A DNA stretch of 64,000 bases from Akkermansia sp. (GTDB lineage Bacteria; Verrucomicrobiota; Verrucomicrobiia; Verrucomicrobiales; Akkermansiaceae), in NCBI GenBank assembly GCA_017555205.1, contig JAFZGW010000032.1:1-64000 (forward strand). Direction: 5' to 3'. Numbering within the stretch: position 1 is the first letter of the stretch; each line of letters opens with the position of its first letter. Both the position numbers and the translations under genes were made by a program. The notes beneath the pieces are model-generated. The model ran no database searches. It was not told the origin of the DNA and saw only the letters and a program-made list of their open reading frames with translations. Below, one piece after another: positions 18,545 to 27,139 of the stretch.

Positions 18545-18847
18545 TCAGTGCTTTTTGCGCAGGTTGTGGAGGCGTTGCTCCATTTTGGGGCGCAGGTGGC
18601 GCTCAATCCATGCGTAAGCGGCTTCGAGACCATCTGATTTAAAGATGCGACCAATCTGCGCCTCTACCCCGGTTGCATTGCCGGTTAGGCGAAGGAAGTC
18701 ATTGCTGGTGAACTCGATGAAGAGTTTGCCGTCTATCTGCCCGCGAAATGAGAGAATCCACTCACGCACATAAAGGGCAAGTATGGCATCACCTACCCAT
18801 GCTTGGGCTCGGGTTTTAGGGTCGAGATCGGGGGGGAGTGTTGACAT
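18545..18847 (-). CDS. Mini-RNase III-like protein
   Basis: A 100-residue protein matching the catalytic RNase III fold without a double-stranded-RNA-binding domain. AWVGDAILALYVREWIL carries the conserved Asp of GDA, like Mini-III's IGDAV-ELYVR, and TGVEAQIGRIFKSDG carries the second catalytic Glu region (EALIGxLY in relatives). Mini-III (MrnC) matures 23S rRNA ends in Bacillus. It is shorter than typical Mini-III (about 130-140 residues), the middle being condensed. It is last in the nuoB-nuoC-lipoprotein group, 17 bp after the lipoprotein gene. Confidence 0.72.
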   Translation of the reverse strand: MSTLPPDLDPKTRAQAWVGDAILALYVREWILSFRGQIDGKLFIEFTSNDFLRLTGNATGVEAQIGRIFKSDGLEAAYAWIERHLRPKMEQRLHNLRKKH

Positions 18848-18864
18848 GGTGCGTAGTGGTGGTT

Positions 18865-19533
18865 TCAGGCGGTTATGAGTCCTGAAGCGTCATTTGTGGT
18901 TGTTGCGTTTTCCCGCAAAGGTGGGCTCGGGGGAAGGTAATATTGAGGCTGGAACTTCTGCAGTCGCTCTTGTAGTTCGGTTTCTGCATCGGAATTCCAG
19001 TAGCCGGAATCGAGCTCGATAGCAATGCTGCTATAGGGCAGGCGGGTAGAGGTGCGGATGTAGAGGATACGGAAATCCTTTGCCGCTTGGTTAAGCTGCA
19101 TATCAATCACCCGGCTGTTTACAGCATAATGAAAGCGCCCGAGTAAGAGTTTTTCCAGATTTTCGCGGTGTTCGGTAATGCCGGGTGCTCGTTCCTCGCT
19201 AATGGCTGATAGCTCGTGGCTTATCCATATTCGGGGAACAACGGCTCCCTCGATTTCGAGCAAATCCAGTACCTCGCGAAAGGAGTCGACCGTGTTCGCC
19301 GGTACGGTGATGCTTACAATCCCCGTGCCGGCCGGAAGCGGACATGCCGGGTCTGCTACCACCACCCAGTTGCGAGCTCCCAGTTGCAGCAAATTGGGAG
19401 CAATTTTAGCTCGGGTCAGGTCAATATCGTTCACTATGCGTGGTCCGAGCTGCTGACACGAACAAAACACCGCGGCGGCTGCCACAATCGCGGCTGCCGC
19501 CCGGCTAAAAAATCTGGTGGTGAGTAATTTCAC
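18865..19533 (-). CDS. Lipoprotein with an RbsD/FucU-like domain
   Basis: A 222-residue protein with a signal peptide ending in a lipobox-like VFCSCQQ (Cys about 24 or 26), so it is probably membrane-anchored. The body resembles RbsD/FucU sugar mutarotases: GARNWVVVADPACPLP recalls the family's GHGDEIVIADANFP, and AAKDFRILYIRTSTRLPYSS recalls the C-terminal A-x-AxVRTGExxPYANI. The catalytic His of the GHGD segment is absent, replaced by GARN. Enzymatic activity is therefore doubtful, and export of this fold is unusual. It lies 20 bp after nuoC. The domain assignment is by motif only. Confidence 0.6.
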   Translation of the reverse strand: MKLLTTRFFSRAAAAIVAAAAVFCSCQQLGPRIVNDIDLTRAKIAPNLLQLGARNWVVVADPACPLPAGTGIVSITVPANTVDSFREVLDLLEIEGAVVPRIWISHELSAISEERAPGITEHRENLEKLLLGRFHYAVNSRVIDMQLNQAAKDFRILYIRTSTRLPYSSIAIELDSGYWNSDAETELQERLQKFQPQYYLPPSPPLRENATTTNDASGLITA

Positions 19534-19553
19534 GATTTTTGTTAACTGCCACT

Positions 19554-20129
19554 TTAATCGTGGGCGCGGGGCTCGCGCTCACCGGCTGTCATCACACCCG
19601 GGCGGGTCGTGAAGGGACCACCACCGGTCGGGGCTTTTTCGGTGAAGGCAACCCCGGGCAATTCTGTCGGTTTGCCCGCAACGGGGAAGTCCTTGCGCAG
19701 CGGGTGGTAGGGGTAGCCGTCCCACATCAGAATGCGGCGCAGGTCAGGGTGCCCCACGAACTCGATACCCATCAAATCGTACTGTTCGCGCTCCAGCCAG
19801 TTGGCAGAGCGCCATACCTTGCACAAGCTCGGTACGGAGCAGTCGCTTTCGCTCACCGGGCAGCGTACCAGCAGGTTTGCCCCGCTTTCTGCCTGGGTGA
19901 TGGTGTAGTTTACCTCATAACGCGGCTCTTCCCCCAGATTGTCTACGGAGGATACGCACACCAGCATATCGAACCCGCAGCTTTCCTTGGCGAAGTTCAT
20001 GACTTCCGCCAGTTCGTCGGCTGCTACTGTAAGGGTAATGTCGCCACGGAATTCCTTGCGGCTGACTTTCGGGAATCGTGTGCAGATGCGCTCGGCGGCG
20101 CTGCTCTGAAGTTCGGTGAGATTTGTCAT
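19554..20129 (-). CDS. nuoC: NADH-quinone oxidoreductase subunit C
   Basis: A 191-residue peripheral-arm subunit of respiratory complex I (30-kDa family). Conserved features are NWLEREQYDLMGIEFVGHPD followed by LRRILM, and the Y-HPLRKDFP segment. The C-terminal ~30 residues, rich in Gly, Thr and Pro, resemble tails seen before NuoD. nuoD itself does not follow: the next gene is the RbsD-like lipoprotein. The gene starts 38 bp after nuoB. Confidence 0.93.
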   Translation of the reverse strand: MTNLTELQSSAAERICTRFPKVSRKEFRGDITLTVAADELAEVMNFAKESCGFDMLVCVSSVDNLGEEPRYEVNYTITQAESGANLLVRCPVSESDCSVPSLCKVWRSANWLEREQYDLMGIEFVGHPDLRRILMWDGYPYHPLRKDFPVAGKPTELPGVAFTEKAPTGGGPFTTRPGVMTAGEREPRAHD

Positions 20130-20167
20130 GGTTCAGGGCCTTTCTGTTATCTCTTCTTGTAAAATAA

Positions 20168-20755
20168 TCAGTCGGTGATGGGCATCTTAGCCGTAATAGT
20201 GTCGGCATTCTGCGCAACACGGGGCTCGTGAGTCTTGAAGAAGCCTTTGAGCGGATGCTCGGTGTCCATAATTTTTTCTTTGAGGGTCATCAAACCCTGC
20301 AACAGTGCCTCGGGACGGGGAGGACAGCCGGAGATATACACATCAACGGGTACAATTTTGTCTACACCCTGAAGCACGGAATAGGAGCGGAACATGCCGC
20401 CGGAGCAAGCGCAGGCACCGCAGGCTATGCACCACTTGGGTTCAGGCATCTGATCCCATATACGGCGTACCTGCATGGCCATCTTGTATGTGATGGTGCC
20501 GCAGATGAACATGAAGTCTGCTTGGTGGGGGGTGTAGCGGTTCACTTCGGAACCGAAACGAGAAATGTCATAGCGTGAGCAAGAGGCAGCCATATACTCA
20601 ATGGCGCAGCATGATGTGCCCATGGGCATGGGCCACAATGAGTGCTGTTGAACCCAGTTGATGGCAGCCTCTGCCGTGGTGTAAAGGAAGCCGCCGTCGG
20701 CATCCGGGTCACACATGTAATTCTGCTCGATTTCCTGAAGATTGTTACTTGCCAT
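20168..20755 (-). CDS. nuoB: NADH-quinone oxidoreductase subunit B
   Basis: A 195-residue subunit carrying iron-sulfur cluster N2 of complex I. The four ligand cysteines are visible: the adjacent pair in TSCCAIEYM, one in IACGACACSGG and one in YISGCPPRPE. It is the first gene of its transcript, with a predicted promoter divergent from bamA. No nuoA precedes it and no nuoD follows nuoC, so the complex I genes are split in this genome. Confidence 0.95.
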   Translation of the reverse strand: MASNNLQEIEQNYMCDPDADGGFLYTTAEAAINWVQQHSLWPMPMGTSCCAIEYMAASCSRYDISRFGSEVNRYTPHQADFMFICGTITYKMAMQVRRIWDQMPEPKWCIACGACACSGGMFRSYSVLQGVDKIVPVDVYISGCPPRPEALLQGLMTLKEKIMDTEHPLKGFFKTHEPRVAQNADTITAKMPITD

Positions 20756-20799
20756 AACGTACAGTGCAGGGGGTGAATCATGCTACCCTGCCGGGGGGT

Positions 20800-20828
20800 A
20801 TATTACCTTATTTTTGGCTGTCGCGCAA
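20800..20828 (-). promoter_or_regulatory. Predicted promoter of nuoB
   Basis: On the minus strand, TTGCGC (complement of 20823-20828), 17 nt and TAATAT (complement of 20800-20805), about 45 bp upstream of the nuoB ATG. Confidence 0.5.
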
Positions 20829-20914
20829 GCCAAATTTGCGCTGTGCATTAACTTTACGTCCAAATCCTCTTTTGTTTTGTTCCTGTGTTACAAAATAAAT
20901 GCACGGATAAATGC

Positions 20915-20943
20915 TTGACAGAGCAAGGGCACTCGGGTAAATT
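20915..20943 (+). promoter_or_regulatory. Predicted promoter of bamA
   Basis: Consensus TTGACA (20915-20920), a 17-nt spacer and TAAATT (20938-20943). The predicted start near 20950 is only about 2 nt before the ATG at 20952, implying a leaderless mRNA. Confidence 0.65.
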
Positions 20944-20951
20944 ACTGGGGT

Positions 20952-23594
20952 ATGAATGCACGCACGCTCAGCTGGTCCGCTACTCTGATGGCTTTAGCCA
21001 TGTCCATTTCTTCGTCTGCCCGCGCGCAAGAGTCGACGGGTGACCCATTCCTCGATGCTATGCTGAGTGATCAGCAGGCTGCGCAAGAAGCTGATGAACA
21101 GGGTGCAGGGTCAGATTCCGATGCTGCCGATAAAGGTGCTGCCGAGCAGGATTCTGCCGAAACTGCTGCTGCCAAAGTTGAATCTCGTCTGACTAAACCG
21201 ACTGAGGATTTGTTGGGGGTTGGTAATGACGTGATGGAGCGTGAGTTCGGTGATAGCACCGCCGTGTTTGCCAATGATCATGTGTACGATGGCAAGACGG
21301 TTGATTCTGTGCATGTGCGTTACATCTCCGGCAAGGCCGTGCTGCCTGAGCGCCGTTTGCTTGACGTGGTTCAGACTCGCGCCGGTACCAAGTACAGCTC
21401 GATGCGAATCAGTGAGGATTTGGAGCGACTGATAAAGAATGGATTTGTGGATGGCGATGCCCGAGTGGCTGTTGAACCCGCCGGTAAAGGCGTGCGTGTG
21501 ATCTTTGAAGTGCGTCCCACCAGTGTGATGGGTGGTGTCGGTTTTACCGGCAATACCCGTTTTGATGATAAGGAACTGCGCGAGGGATTGCTGATGGCCG
21601 GCCAACTCGGGGAGGCGAAGTCCGCCACTGGGGCTGAATCTCTGCGTTCCGGTACGGCTTTCAACGACCAGAAACTGGCAAATGCCCGTGCCCGCATTAT
21701 TCAGATGTACAAAGAGGCCGGGTATCCCGACACTAAAGTAAGCTGGACTTCCACCGCGACTGCTCGTGAGGGGTACAGTGATGTAGTCTTCAATATAGAG
21801 GAGGGGCGTGAGGTGCGCATGCAGAACATCGAGTTTGACGGTAATACCGCATTCGATGATGTGCAGCTTCGCCAGATTATGAAAACGAAGGAGCGCGGTC
21901 TCTTCACTTGGTTCACTAAGTCCGGTCGAGTAGACCGCGAACAGGTAGAGGATGATCTTGCTGAGGTGATTCGCCTGTACCGCAACTATGGTTACCTGCG
22001 TGCAAAGGTGAGTAAGGTAGAGTACTTTGACAAAGGCACGGCCGATGGCCCCCAGAATCTCACCATGCGTGTGACTATCGAAGAAGGTCCCATGTACAAG
22101 GTGCGAAATGTTGCGTTCTCCGGCAATAAGATTTACTCGGCTGACCAGCTCATGAAGGGTATGAGCATGATTGGCGGTGATATTTATTCCCTGCAGAAAG
22201 TCTCTGACGACGCGGTTATGATTCGTCGTTACTACGGCGCTAAAGGATATGCTGATGCCGGCGTACGTCCCGATATTACGGAAGTTGGGGAGGACGAGAG
22301 CGGGCGCCGTTTGGTTGATATTGACTATCAAGTTACCGAGGGCGAACCCTATTCCGTGGGGCGTATCAATGTGCTGGGAAATACCAAGACGAAGCCTCAC
22401 GTTATTTTGCGCGAACTTCCCCTTAAACCCGGCCAGCCGCTGAACTCCGTCGACCTCGAAACCGCACGCAAGCGTTTGGCAAATCTCAACTACTTCGGGA
22501 ATGTTGAGGTCTCTCAGACTGCTTCTTCCACCGCCGGTTATCGCGATATCAACGTTAATGTGCAGGAGAAGATGACCGGTAGCTTCAGTGTGGGTGTCGC
22601 TTTCTCCTCCATCGAAAGCGTCTATTTGTATGCTACTATAACTCAGTCGAACTTTGATTTGGGCGGCTTTACGGATGGCACATTCGTGGGTGGTGGTCAG
22701 CGCTTGTCGATATCCGGTCGTCTGGGTACCGAGACCCAGAGTGCCAGTCTCTACTTGCTCGAACCCTGGTTCCTGGATCGTAAGATTTCGCTGGGCAACG
22801 AGCTGTACTACTCCAAGTCAACATACATGAGCGATTACTATGTGCAGTCAAACTATGGCTATTGCCTGACTTTGCGCAAGGCTCTGGATGACTACAATAG
22901 CTTCAAGCTCCAATATCGTATCGAAAAATACGAACTCGACCCCGAGGCTTACGCTCCTGACTACTTCGTCGACAACAGCGGCGATTTCACTCGCAGCAAT
23001 ATTCGACTGGCTTACGAATATGACTCACGAGATGCTCAGATAACCCCGCGCAAGGGCGGTCACCTCGAACTGTTCGGCGCTTGGTCCGGCCCCGGCAGCA
23101 CGGTGGAGACTATCAGCGGCGGTATCGCCGGTTCTTATTACTACAATTCCTTCTGGGATTCCATCTTCAGCATCAACTTCGGTGTCGAGACTATCGATAC
23201 TGTGGATAGTGATAAAGAAGTGCCGATTTTCGAGCGCTGCTATCTCGGTGGGCCGAACAACCTGCGCGGTTTCCGCTATCGCGATGTGGGCATGATTGAT
23301 GAGAAGTACGCCGGCGATGAATCTATGGGCGGCAAGAGTTCCGCCTTTGTGCAGCTCGAAATGTCCCTGCCGCTGGTGGATTCGATGCGCTTTGCCGTCT
23401 TTGCCGATGCCGGTTTCGTGAATGCGGATGCCTGCGACTTCTCCACTTCGAACTACTCGGCCGATGTGGGTATCGGTTTGCGCCTCAACCTGCCGATGGG
23501 TCCCATTGCTGTTGACTATGCAATACCTGTTAAGACCGGGCAGGCTATCGACCGCAGTGGCCAGTTCCAGTTCTATGTAGATTATAAATACTAA
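20952..23594 (+). CDS. bamA: Outer-membrane protein assembly factor BamA (Omp85)
   Basis: An 880-residue Omp85-family protein with signal peptide ending SSSARAQ. A low-complexity Asp/Ala/Glu-rich stretch (residues about 40-80) is followed by POTRA domains, seen as recurring segments such as FTGNTRFDDKELREGL, EFDGNTAFDDVQLRQIMKT and FSGNKIYSADQLMKGM, and then a C-terminal 16-strand barrel. The loop-6 motif is LRGFRYRDVG, and the chain ends in an aromatic residue (FQFYVDYKY). BamA inserts beta-barrel proteins into the outer membrane and is essential. The acidic linker ahead of the POTRA domains is not typical of proteobacterial BamA. Confidence 0.95.
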   Translation: MNARTLSWSATLMALAMSISSSARAQESTGDPFLDAMLSDQQAAQEADEQGAGSDSDAADKGAAEQDSAETAAAKVESRLTKPTEDLLGVGNDVMEREFGDSTAVFANDHVYDGKTVDSVHVRYISGKAVLPERRLLDVVQTRAGTKYSSMRISEDLERLIKNGFVDGDARVAVEPAGKGVRVIFEVRPTSVMGGVGFTGNTRFDDKELREGLLMAGQLGEAKSATGAESLRSGTAFNDQKLANARARIIQMYKEAGYPDTKVSWTSTATAREGYSDVVFNIEEGREVRMQNIEFDGNTAFDDVQLRQIMKTKERGLFTWFTKSGRVDREQVEDDLAEVIRLYRNYGYLRAKVSKVEYFDKGTADGPQNLTMRVTIEEGPMYKVRNVAFSGNKIYSADQLMKGMSMIGGDIYSLQKVSDDAVMIRRYYGAKGYADAGVRPDITEVGEDESGRRLVDIDYQVTEGEPYSVGRINVLGNTKTKPHVILRELPLKPGQPLNSVDLETARKRLANLNYFGNVEVSQTASSTAGYRDINVNVQEKMTGSFSVGVAFSSIESVYLYATITQSNFDLGGFTDGTFVGGGQRLSISGRLGTETQSASLYLLEPWFLDRKISLGNELYYSKSTYMSDYYVQSNYGYCLTLRKALDDYNSFKLQYRIEKYELDPEAYAPDYFVDNSGDFTRSNIRLAYEYDSRDAQITPRKGGHLELFGAWSGPGSTVETISGGIAGSYYYNSFWDSIFSINFGVETIDTVDSDKEVPIFERCYLGGPNNLRGFRYRDVGMIDEKYAGDESMGGKSSAFVQLEMSLPLVDSMRFAVFADAGFVNADACDFSTSNYSADVGIGLRLNLPMGPIAVDYAIPVKTGQAIDRSGQFQFYVDYKY

Positions 23595-23605
23595 AGCTTG
23601 TTTTA

Positions 23606-23649
23606 CAAAAATCCCCTTGGCAGCGGAGTTTGCTAAGGGGATTTTTTTT
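23606..23649. terminator. Bidirectional terminator between bamA and the sulfatase gene
   Basis: ATCCCCTT (23611-23618) pairs with AAGGGGAT (23635-23642), flanked by an A run on the left and a T8 run on the right. Confidence 0.85.
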
Positions 23650-23663
23650 GTATGCTGCTGCGG

Positions 23664-25175
23664 TTATTTGGAGCCTCGCCTTTGTAGTTGGCGGAGCAGT
23701 GTGCTCATTTGATTAACGATTTTTGGACGTTGTGCGGCGAGGTTGTGTTGCTCTTGTAAATCTGAAGAAAGGTCGTAGAGGTGGTCCGTGTTGCCGACGC
23801 GGTAGTACTTAAAATTGCCGCATCGCAGGGCAAGGGTTCCGCCATTGTTGCTCTCAATGATATGGGGAGCCCCCACGGGGTCTGAACCGAGCAAAGCCGG
23901 TAGTTGGTCTCGGCTGTCCGGCAGAGCATCGTTCGGTATTTCCGCCCCTACGAGATTTGCCAAACTACGGGCCAAATCAACTTGGCTGATAAGGGCTGAA
24001 CTATCACCTATACGGGTGTGCCCGGGCCAGTTCACAATAAAGGGCACTCGGGTGCTACCTTCCATTATTCCGTACTTTCCGCCCGTAAGCTTGCCGTCGC
24101 GCCACTTGCCTGCACTCATGGGGGCTACGGGGTTATGGCCTTTGCAGTCGCGTATGGAACCATCGAAATAGCCGTCGTTAATGACCGGTCCGTTGTCGCT
24201 GCTGAAGATGAATAGGCAGTCGCTGTACCCGTGCTCGGTGAGTGCCGCGCGCAGGCGCCCTAAGCTGTCGTCCATTTGTAAGGTGACATCGCCGCGTATA
24301 CCCATGCTGCTTTTGCCGCTGAATCGCCCATGCGGAGCGCGCGGTACGTGTATGTCGTTTGTTGCAAAGTACAGGAATATGGGCTTGTTCAGCGCCGCGC
24401 TATCTGCGATAAATCGGATGGCTTCTTCCGTTAATCGATCGGCCATATCTTCATCCACCCACCGGGCGGCATGTCCACCCTGCATATAGCCGATGCGGGG
24501 TATGCCATTGATGACTGCACAATTGTGTTGCGGGCCGTTGCTGCGAGCGTTCGGCTTGATTAGCTGCGGGTGAGTGCGCCCCAAGGGCTCGCCCGGAAAG
24601 GGGGTTTTGTAGCTCACATAAATGGGGTCTTTGGGGTCGAGCCCCACAACATTGCCATTCTGCAAATAAACACAGGGTACTCGGTCACCAGTGGCCGCGA
24701 GAATAAAAGAGTGCTCGAATCCTACCTCTTTCGGGCCGGGCTCGATGGGGCAATTCCAGTTGGTCGGTTCATTGCTGCGACCCAGCCCTAAGTGCCATTT
24801 GCCAATGACGGCTGTGCGATATCCGGCCTGTTGCATGAGTGTGGGGAGGGTGGCACGCTCGCTTTGCGTAGGGAGAATGAGTTTGGCGTCTCCCGGCAAT
24901 ATGCCTGTTCCGGGGCGTCGCCAAGCGTATTCTCCGGTTAGCAGTGAATAGCGCGAAGGGGTGCAAACGGAGTGTGTGCTGTGCGCATCTGTAAAGCGCA
25001 GCCCTTCATTTGCAAGTTTGTCGAGGTTCGGGCAGGGGAGTTTATCGCAGCCGTAGGTCGAGGTGTCGTGGTAGCCTAAATCATCGGTATAAAAAATAAC
25101 GATAGCACGTGGTTTTTCTACAGCTGCAATCAGCGGCAGAGCCGGTATAAGCAGGCAAAATAGGTGCTTTAACAT
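23664..25175 (-). CDS. Secreted sulfatase (arylsulfatase family, S1)
   Basis: A 503-residue exported protein with a hydrophobic signal peptide (HLFCLLIPALPLIAAV). The alkaline-phosphatase-like metal-binding start FYTDDLGYHD is followed by the C-x-P-S-R motif (CTPSRYSLLTG, Cys near 71), where the Cys becomes formylglycine. GKWHLGLG and FSSDNGP are further family motifs. Such enzymes desulfate mucin or proteoglycan glycans, making them accessible to glycosidases. Activation needs a formylglycine-generating or anSME enzyme encoded elsewhere. The substrate cannot be assigned from sequence. Confidence 0.92.
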   Translation of the reverse strand: MLKHLFCLLIPALPLIAAVEKPRAIVIFYTDDLGYHDTSTYGCDKLPCPNLDKLANEGLRFTDAHSTHSVCTPSRYSLLTGEYAWRRPGTGILPGDAKLILPTQSERATLPTLMQQAGYRTAVIGKWHLGLGRSNEPTNWNCPIEPGPKEVGFEHSFILAATGDRVPCVYLQNGNVVGLDPKDPIYVSYKTPFPGEPLGRTHPQLIKPNARSNGPQHNCAVINGIPRIGYMQGGHAARWVDEDMADRLTEEAIRFIADSAALNKPIFLYFATNDIHVPRAPHGRFSGKSSMGIRGDVTLQMDDSLGRLRAALTEHGYSDCLFIFSSDNGPVINDGYFDGSIRDCKGHNPVAPMSAGKWRDGKLTGGKYGIMEGSTRVPFIVNWPGHTRIGDSSALISQVDLARSLANLVGAEIPNDALPDSRDQLPALLGSDPVGAPHIIESNNGGTLALRCGNFKYYRVGNTDHLYDLSSDLQEQHNLAAQRPKIVNQMSTLLRQLQRRGSK

Positions 25176-25210
25176 GCTCTAAAGTATAGCAGACTTCCCT
25201 ATGTTGTACA

Positions 25211-25246
25211 GAAAAAAACTGCCGAGCGGCATGCACCGCTCAGCAG
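25211..25246 (-). terminator. Terminator of the NSS transporter group
   Basis: CTGCCGAGCGG (25219-25229) pairs with CCGCTCAGCAG (25236-25246) with one mismatch. The minus-strand product is followed by a T7 run. Confidence 0.82.
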
Positions 25247-25274
25247 GGGAAAGGGGAAAAGAAGCCGTTGGAGA

Positions 25275-25382
25275 TTAGTCTTCTTTCTTATCGCTTTGCA
25301 CCAGCTTGGAGCAGCATACGATAAAGAGTCCCCATACGATGCCGCAGGAAAGCAGCATGGTGATGATACCGGCTATAGTCAT
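25275..25382 (-). CDS. MetS-like small subunit of an NSS transporter
   Basis: A 35-residue protein read by hand: MTIAGIITMLLSCGIVWG continuing to LFIVCC and ending KKED. It is a single transmembrane helix with a charged cytoplasmic tail. Size, sequence pattern and position 26 bp downstream of an NSS transporter gene match the MetS family, the small partner needed by MetP-type methionine/alanine transporters. It is short enough to be missed by ordinary gene callers. Two transporter paralogues precede it and it may serve one or both. Confidence 0.8.
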   Translation of the reverse strand: MTIAGIITMLLSCGIVWGLFIVCCSKLVQSDKKED

Positions 25383-25408
25383 ATTGTTAGTTCAGATTGG
25401 GTTAAAGG

Positions 25409-27112
25409 TTAGTTCGGCTTTTTGCCGTTGTGGTGGAACTTGTTGGAAGTGCGGATGACGAAACCGCAGAAAATCGCTACAAGTACAACCCACGTCAGCG
25501 GTATAACCGCACCGGGGCGCAGCTCTATAATGTTGGTAATATAGCTGCAGGGTTTGCCGATGATATTCTGAGAAATCCATGCCACGAAGATGGCGGCCAT
25601 AAGGACGGGCGTAATCCAGTTAATGAGCAGGCGAATAGCCTTGGGCAGGCGCAGACATGAGCCGTGGCGAAGCTCGGCCAAGCCCTTTTTGCTGCCCCAT
25701 ACTACATTGAAGATGTAGAGGTAAAGCCCTGTGGTGAAGTACAGGCAAATGTTGCCGAACCAGAAGTCGAGCGTGTCGAGTGCCAACAGGTCGCTGGTAA
25801 ACCACGCTACCAGCAGGGTGCCGCAGGTTATCAGTAGTGCCAGTAGTGAGACGCTCTGTATGCGACGCAGCCCCCAGAACTCTTCGAGGAAAGCTATACC
25901 GGGTTGCAACATGGAAATGGCACTCGTTACGGCTGCAATGAAGAGAAGCAGGAAGAAGAGTGTGCCGAAGAGCTGGCCGCAGGGCATGCTGTTGAATACC
26001 TGGGGCAGTACATTGAAGCCCAAGCCGAAGATGTTGGCTCCTGCAGCAGCAGCAACGCCTAAGAAGCCTACAGCTGCCGGGATAATCATGATGCCTGCCA
26101 AGCCAACTTCCGTGGCAGCATTGGCTGAATTCGCGGTAAGGGAGCTCAGGGCTACATCTTTACTGCGGCGTACATAACTGGCATAGGTACATACTGTGCC
26201 GAATCCCACAGAAAGCGAGAAGAATACCTGACCGGCAGCTGCTAACCACAGCTCGGGGTTAAGCAGACCGCGCAACAGGGAGATGTGGCGCTCTTCGACC
26301 TTAGCATTCGGGTTGGCTGCTTGTACCTTAGCCACAAAAGTTTCTTTTTGTTCAGCGGTTATATTTGCGGGTACCATATCGAGAGTGGCACCGTTGGCGC
26401 TATCGACCAGCACTACTTTGTCGGGGTTCCACATGTAACCGAGACCCTGGCTGATACTGCGCTCCGGATGCTCCGCATTCGGCGTGCCCATGGTGAGCAC
26501 TCGCAGCAGGATAAGCAGGCAGGTCACCAGCAGTATCGGCATGCTCCATTTGCAGAACCACTCGATTCCCTTGCTGATTCCCCTGAAAATCAGGTAGAAG
26601 TTTACAAGCAGAACGATGAGGAAGAAAATGAGCGCGCTGCTTTGGCCGGAGAAGATGTGGCCGTCACCGGTCAGACCTACGAAATTGACAAAGAAAGCGC
26701 CGTATTCGTCGCTGTTGCTCAGGTTTAAATCGCCCACGGCTGTGTGCCAGGCATAACCCAAGGTCCAAGCCTCGAGATACAGGTAGTACATGGCCAGTGC
26801 CAAGGGGGCAATGACACCCATAATACCTAAATATTTCCAAGCGCGAGAACCCGACAGGCGGTAGAATATCGCTGCCGTACTGTGGCCGCCCAAGCTGCCA
26901 CCACGGCGGCCGATACTCCACTCTACCCAGCTGATGGGGATACCCAGCAGCAGGAATGCGCAGAAGTAGGCTATCATAAATGCGCCACCGCCGTACTGGG
27001 CTGCCAGTCCGGGGAAACGCAGGAAGTTACCGAACCCGATGGCGCTGCCGGCTACTGCCAGCATAACACCCAGATTGGTATTCCAACTTTCGGTTTTTGT
27101 TTGTTTTGACAC
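25409..27112 (-). CDS. Sodium-dependent transporter, NSS/SNF family (copy 1)
   Basis: A 567-residue transporter of the neurotransmitter:sodium symporter family, with the N-terminal signature SAIGFGNFLRFPGLAAQYGG and about 12 hydrophobic segments. It imports an amino acid with Na+; presence of a MetS-like subunit suggests methionine or alanine (inference). It lies 27 bp after a close paralogue, and near-identical stretches such as GLGYMWNP and LGFNVLPQVFNSMP show a tandem duplication. A large insert-like loop near residues 225-275 is present in both copies. Confidence 0.9.
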   Translation of the reverse strand: MSKQTKTESWNTNLGVMLAVAGSAIGFGNFLRFPGLAAQYGGGAFMIAYFCAFLLLGIPISWVEWSIGRRGGSLGGHSTAAIFYRLSGSRAWKYLGIMGVIAPLALAMYYLYLEAWTLGYAWHTAVGDLNLSNSDEYGAFFVNFVGLTGDGHIFSGQSSALIFFLIVLLVNFYLIFRGISKGIEWFCKWSMPILLVTCLLILLRVLTMGTPNAEHPERSISQGLGYMWNPDKVVLVDSANGATLDMVPANITAEQKETFVAKVQAANPNAKVEERHISLLRGLLNPELWLAAAGQVFFSLSVGFGTVCTYASYVRRSKDVALSSLTANSANAATEVGLAGIMIIPAAVGFLGVAAAAGANIFGLGFNVLPQVFNSMPCGQLFGTLFFLLLFIAAVTSAISMLQPGIAFLEEFWGLRRIQSVSLLALLITCGTLLVAWFTSDLLALDTLDFWFGNICLYFTTGLYLYIFNVVWGSKKGLAELRHGSCLRLPKAIRLLINWITPVLMAAIFVAWISQNIIGKPCSYITNIIELRPGAVIPLTWVVLVAIFCGFVIRTSNKFHHNGKKPN

Positions 27113-27139
27113 GGTTGTCGGGGGTGGGGTGAAGGGTTA

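Noticed and set aside
21111-22400. A 429-codon minus-strand frame opposite bamA
   Set aside because: Shadow of the POTRA-coding region; no start context or motif.
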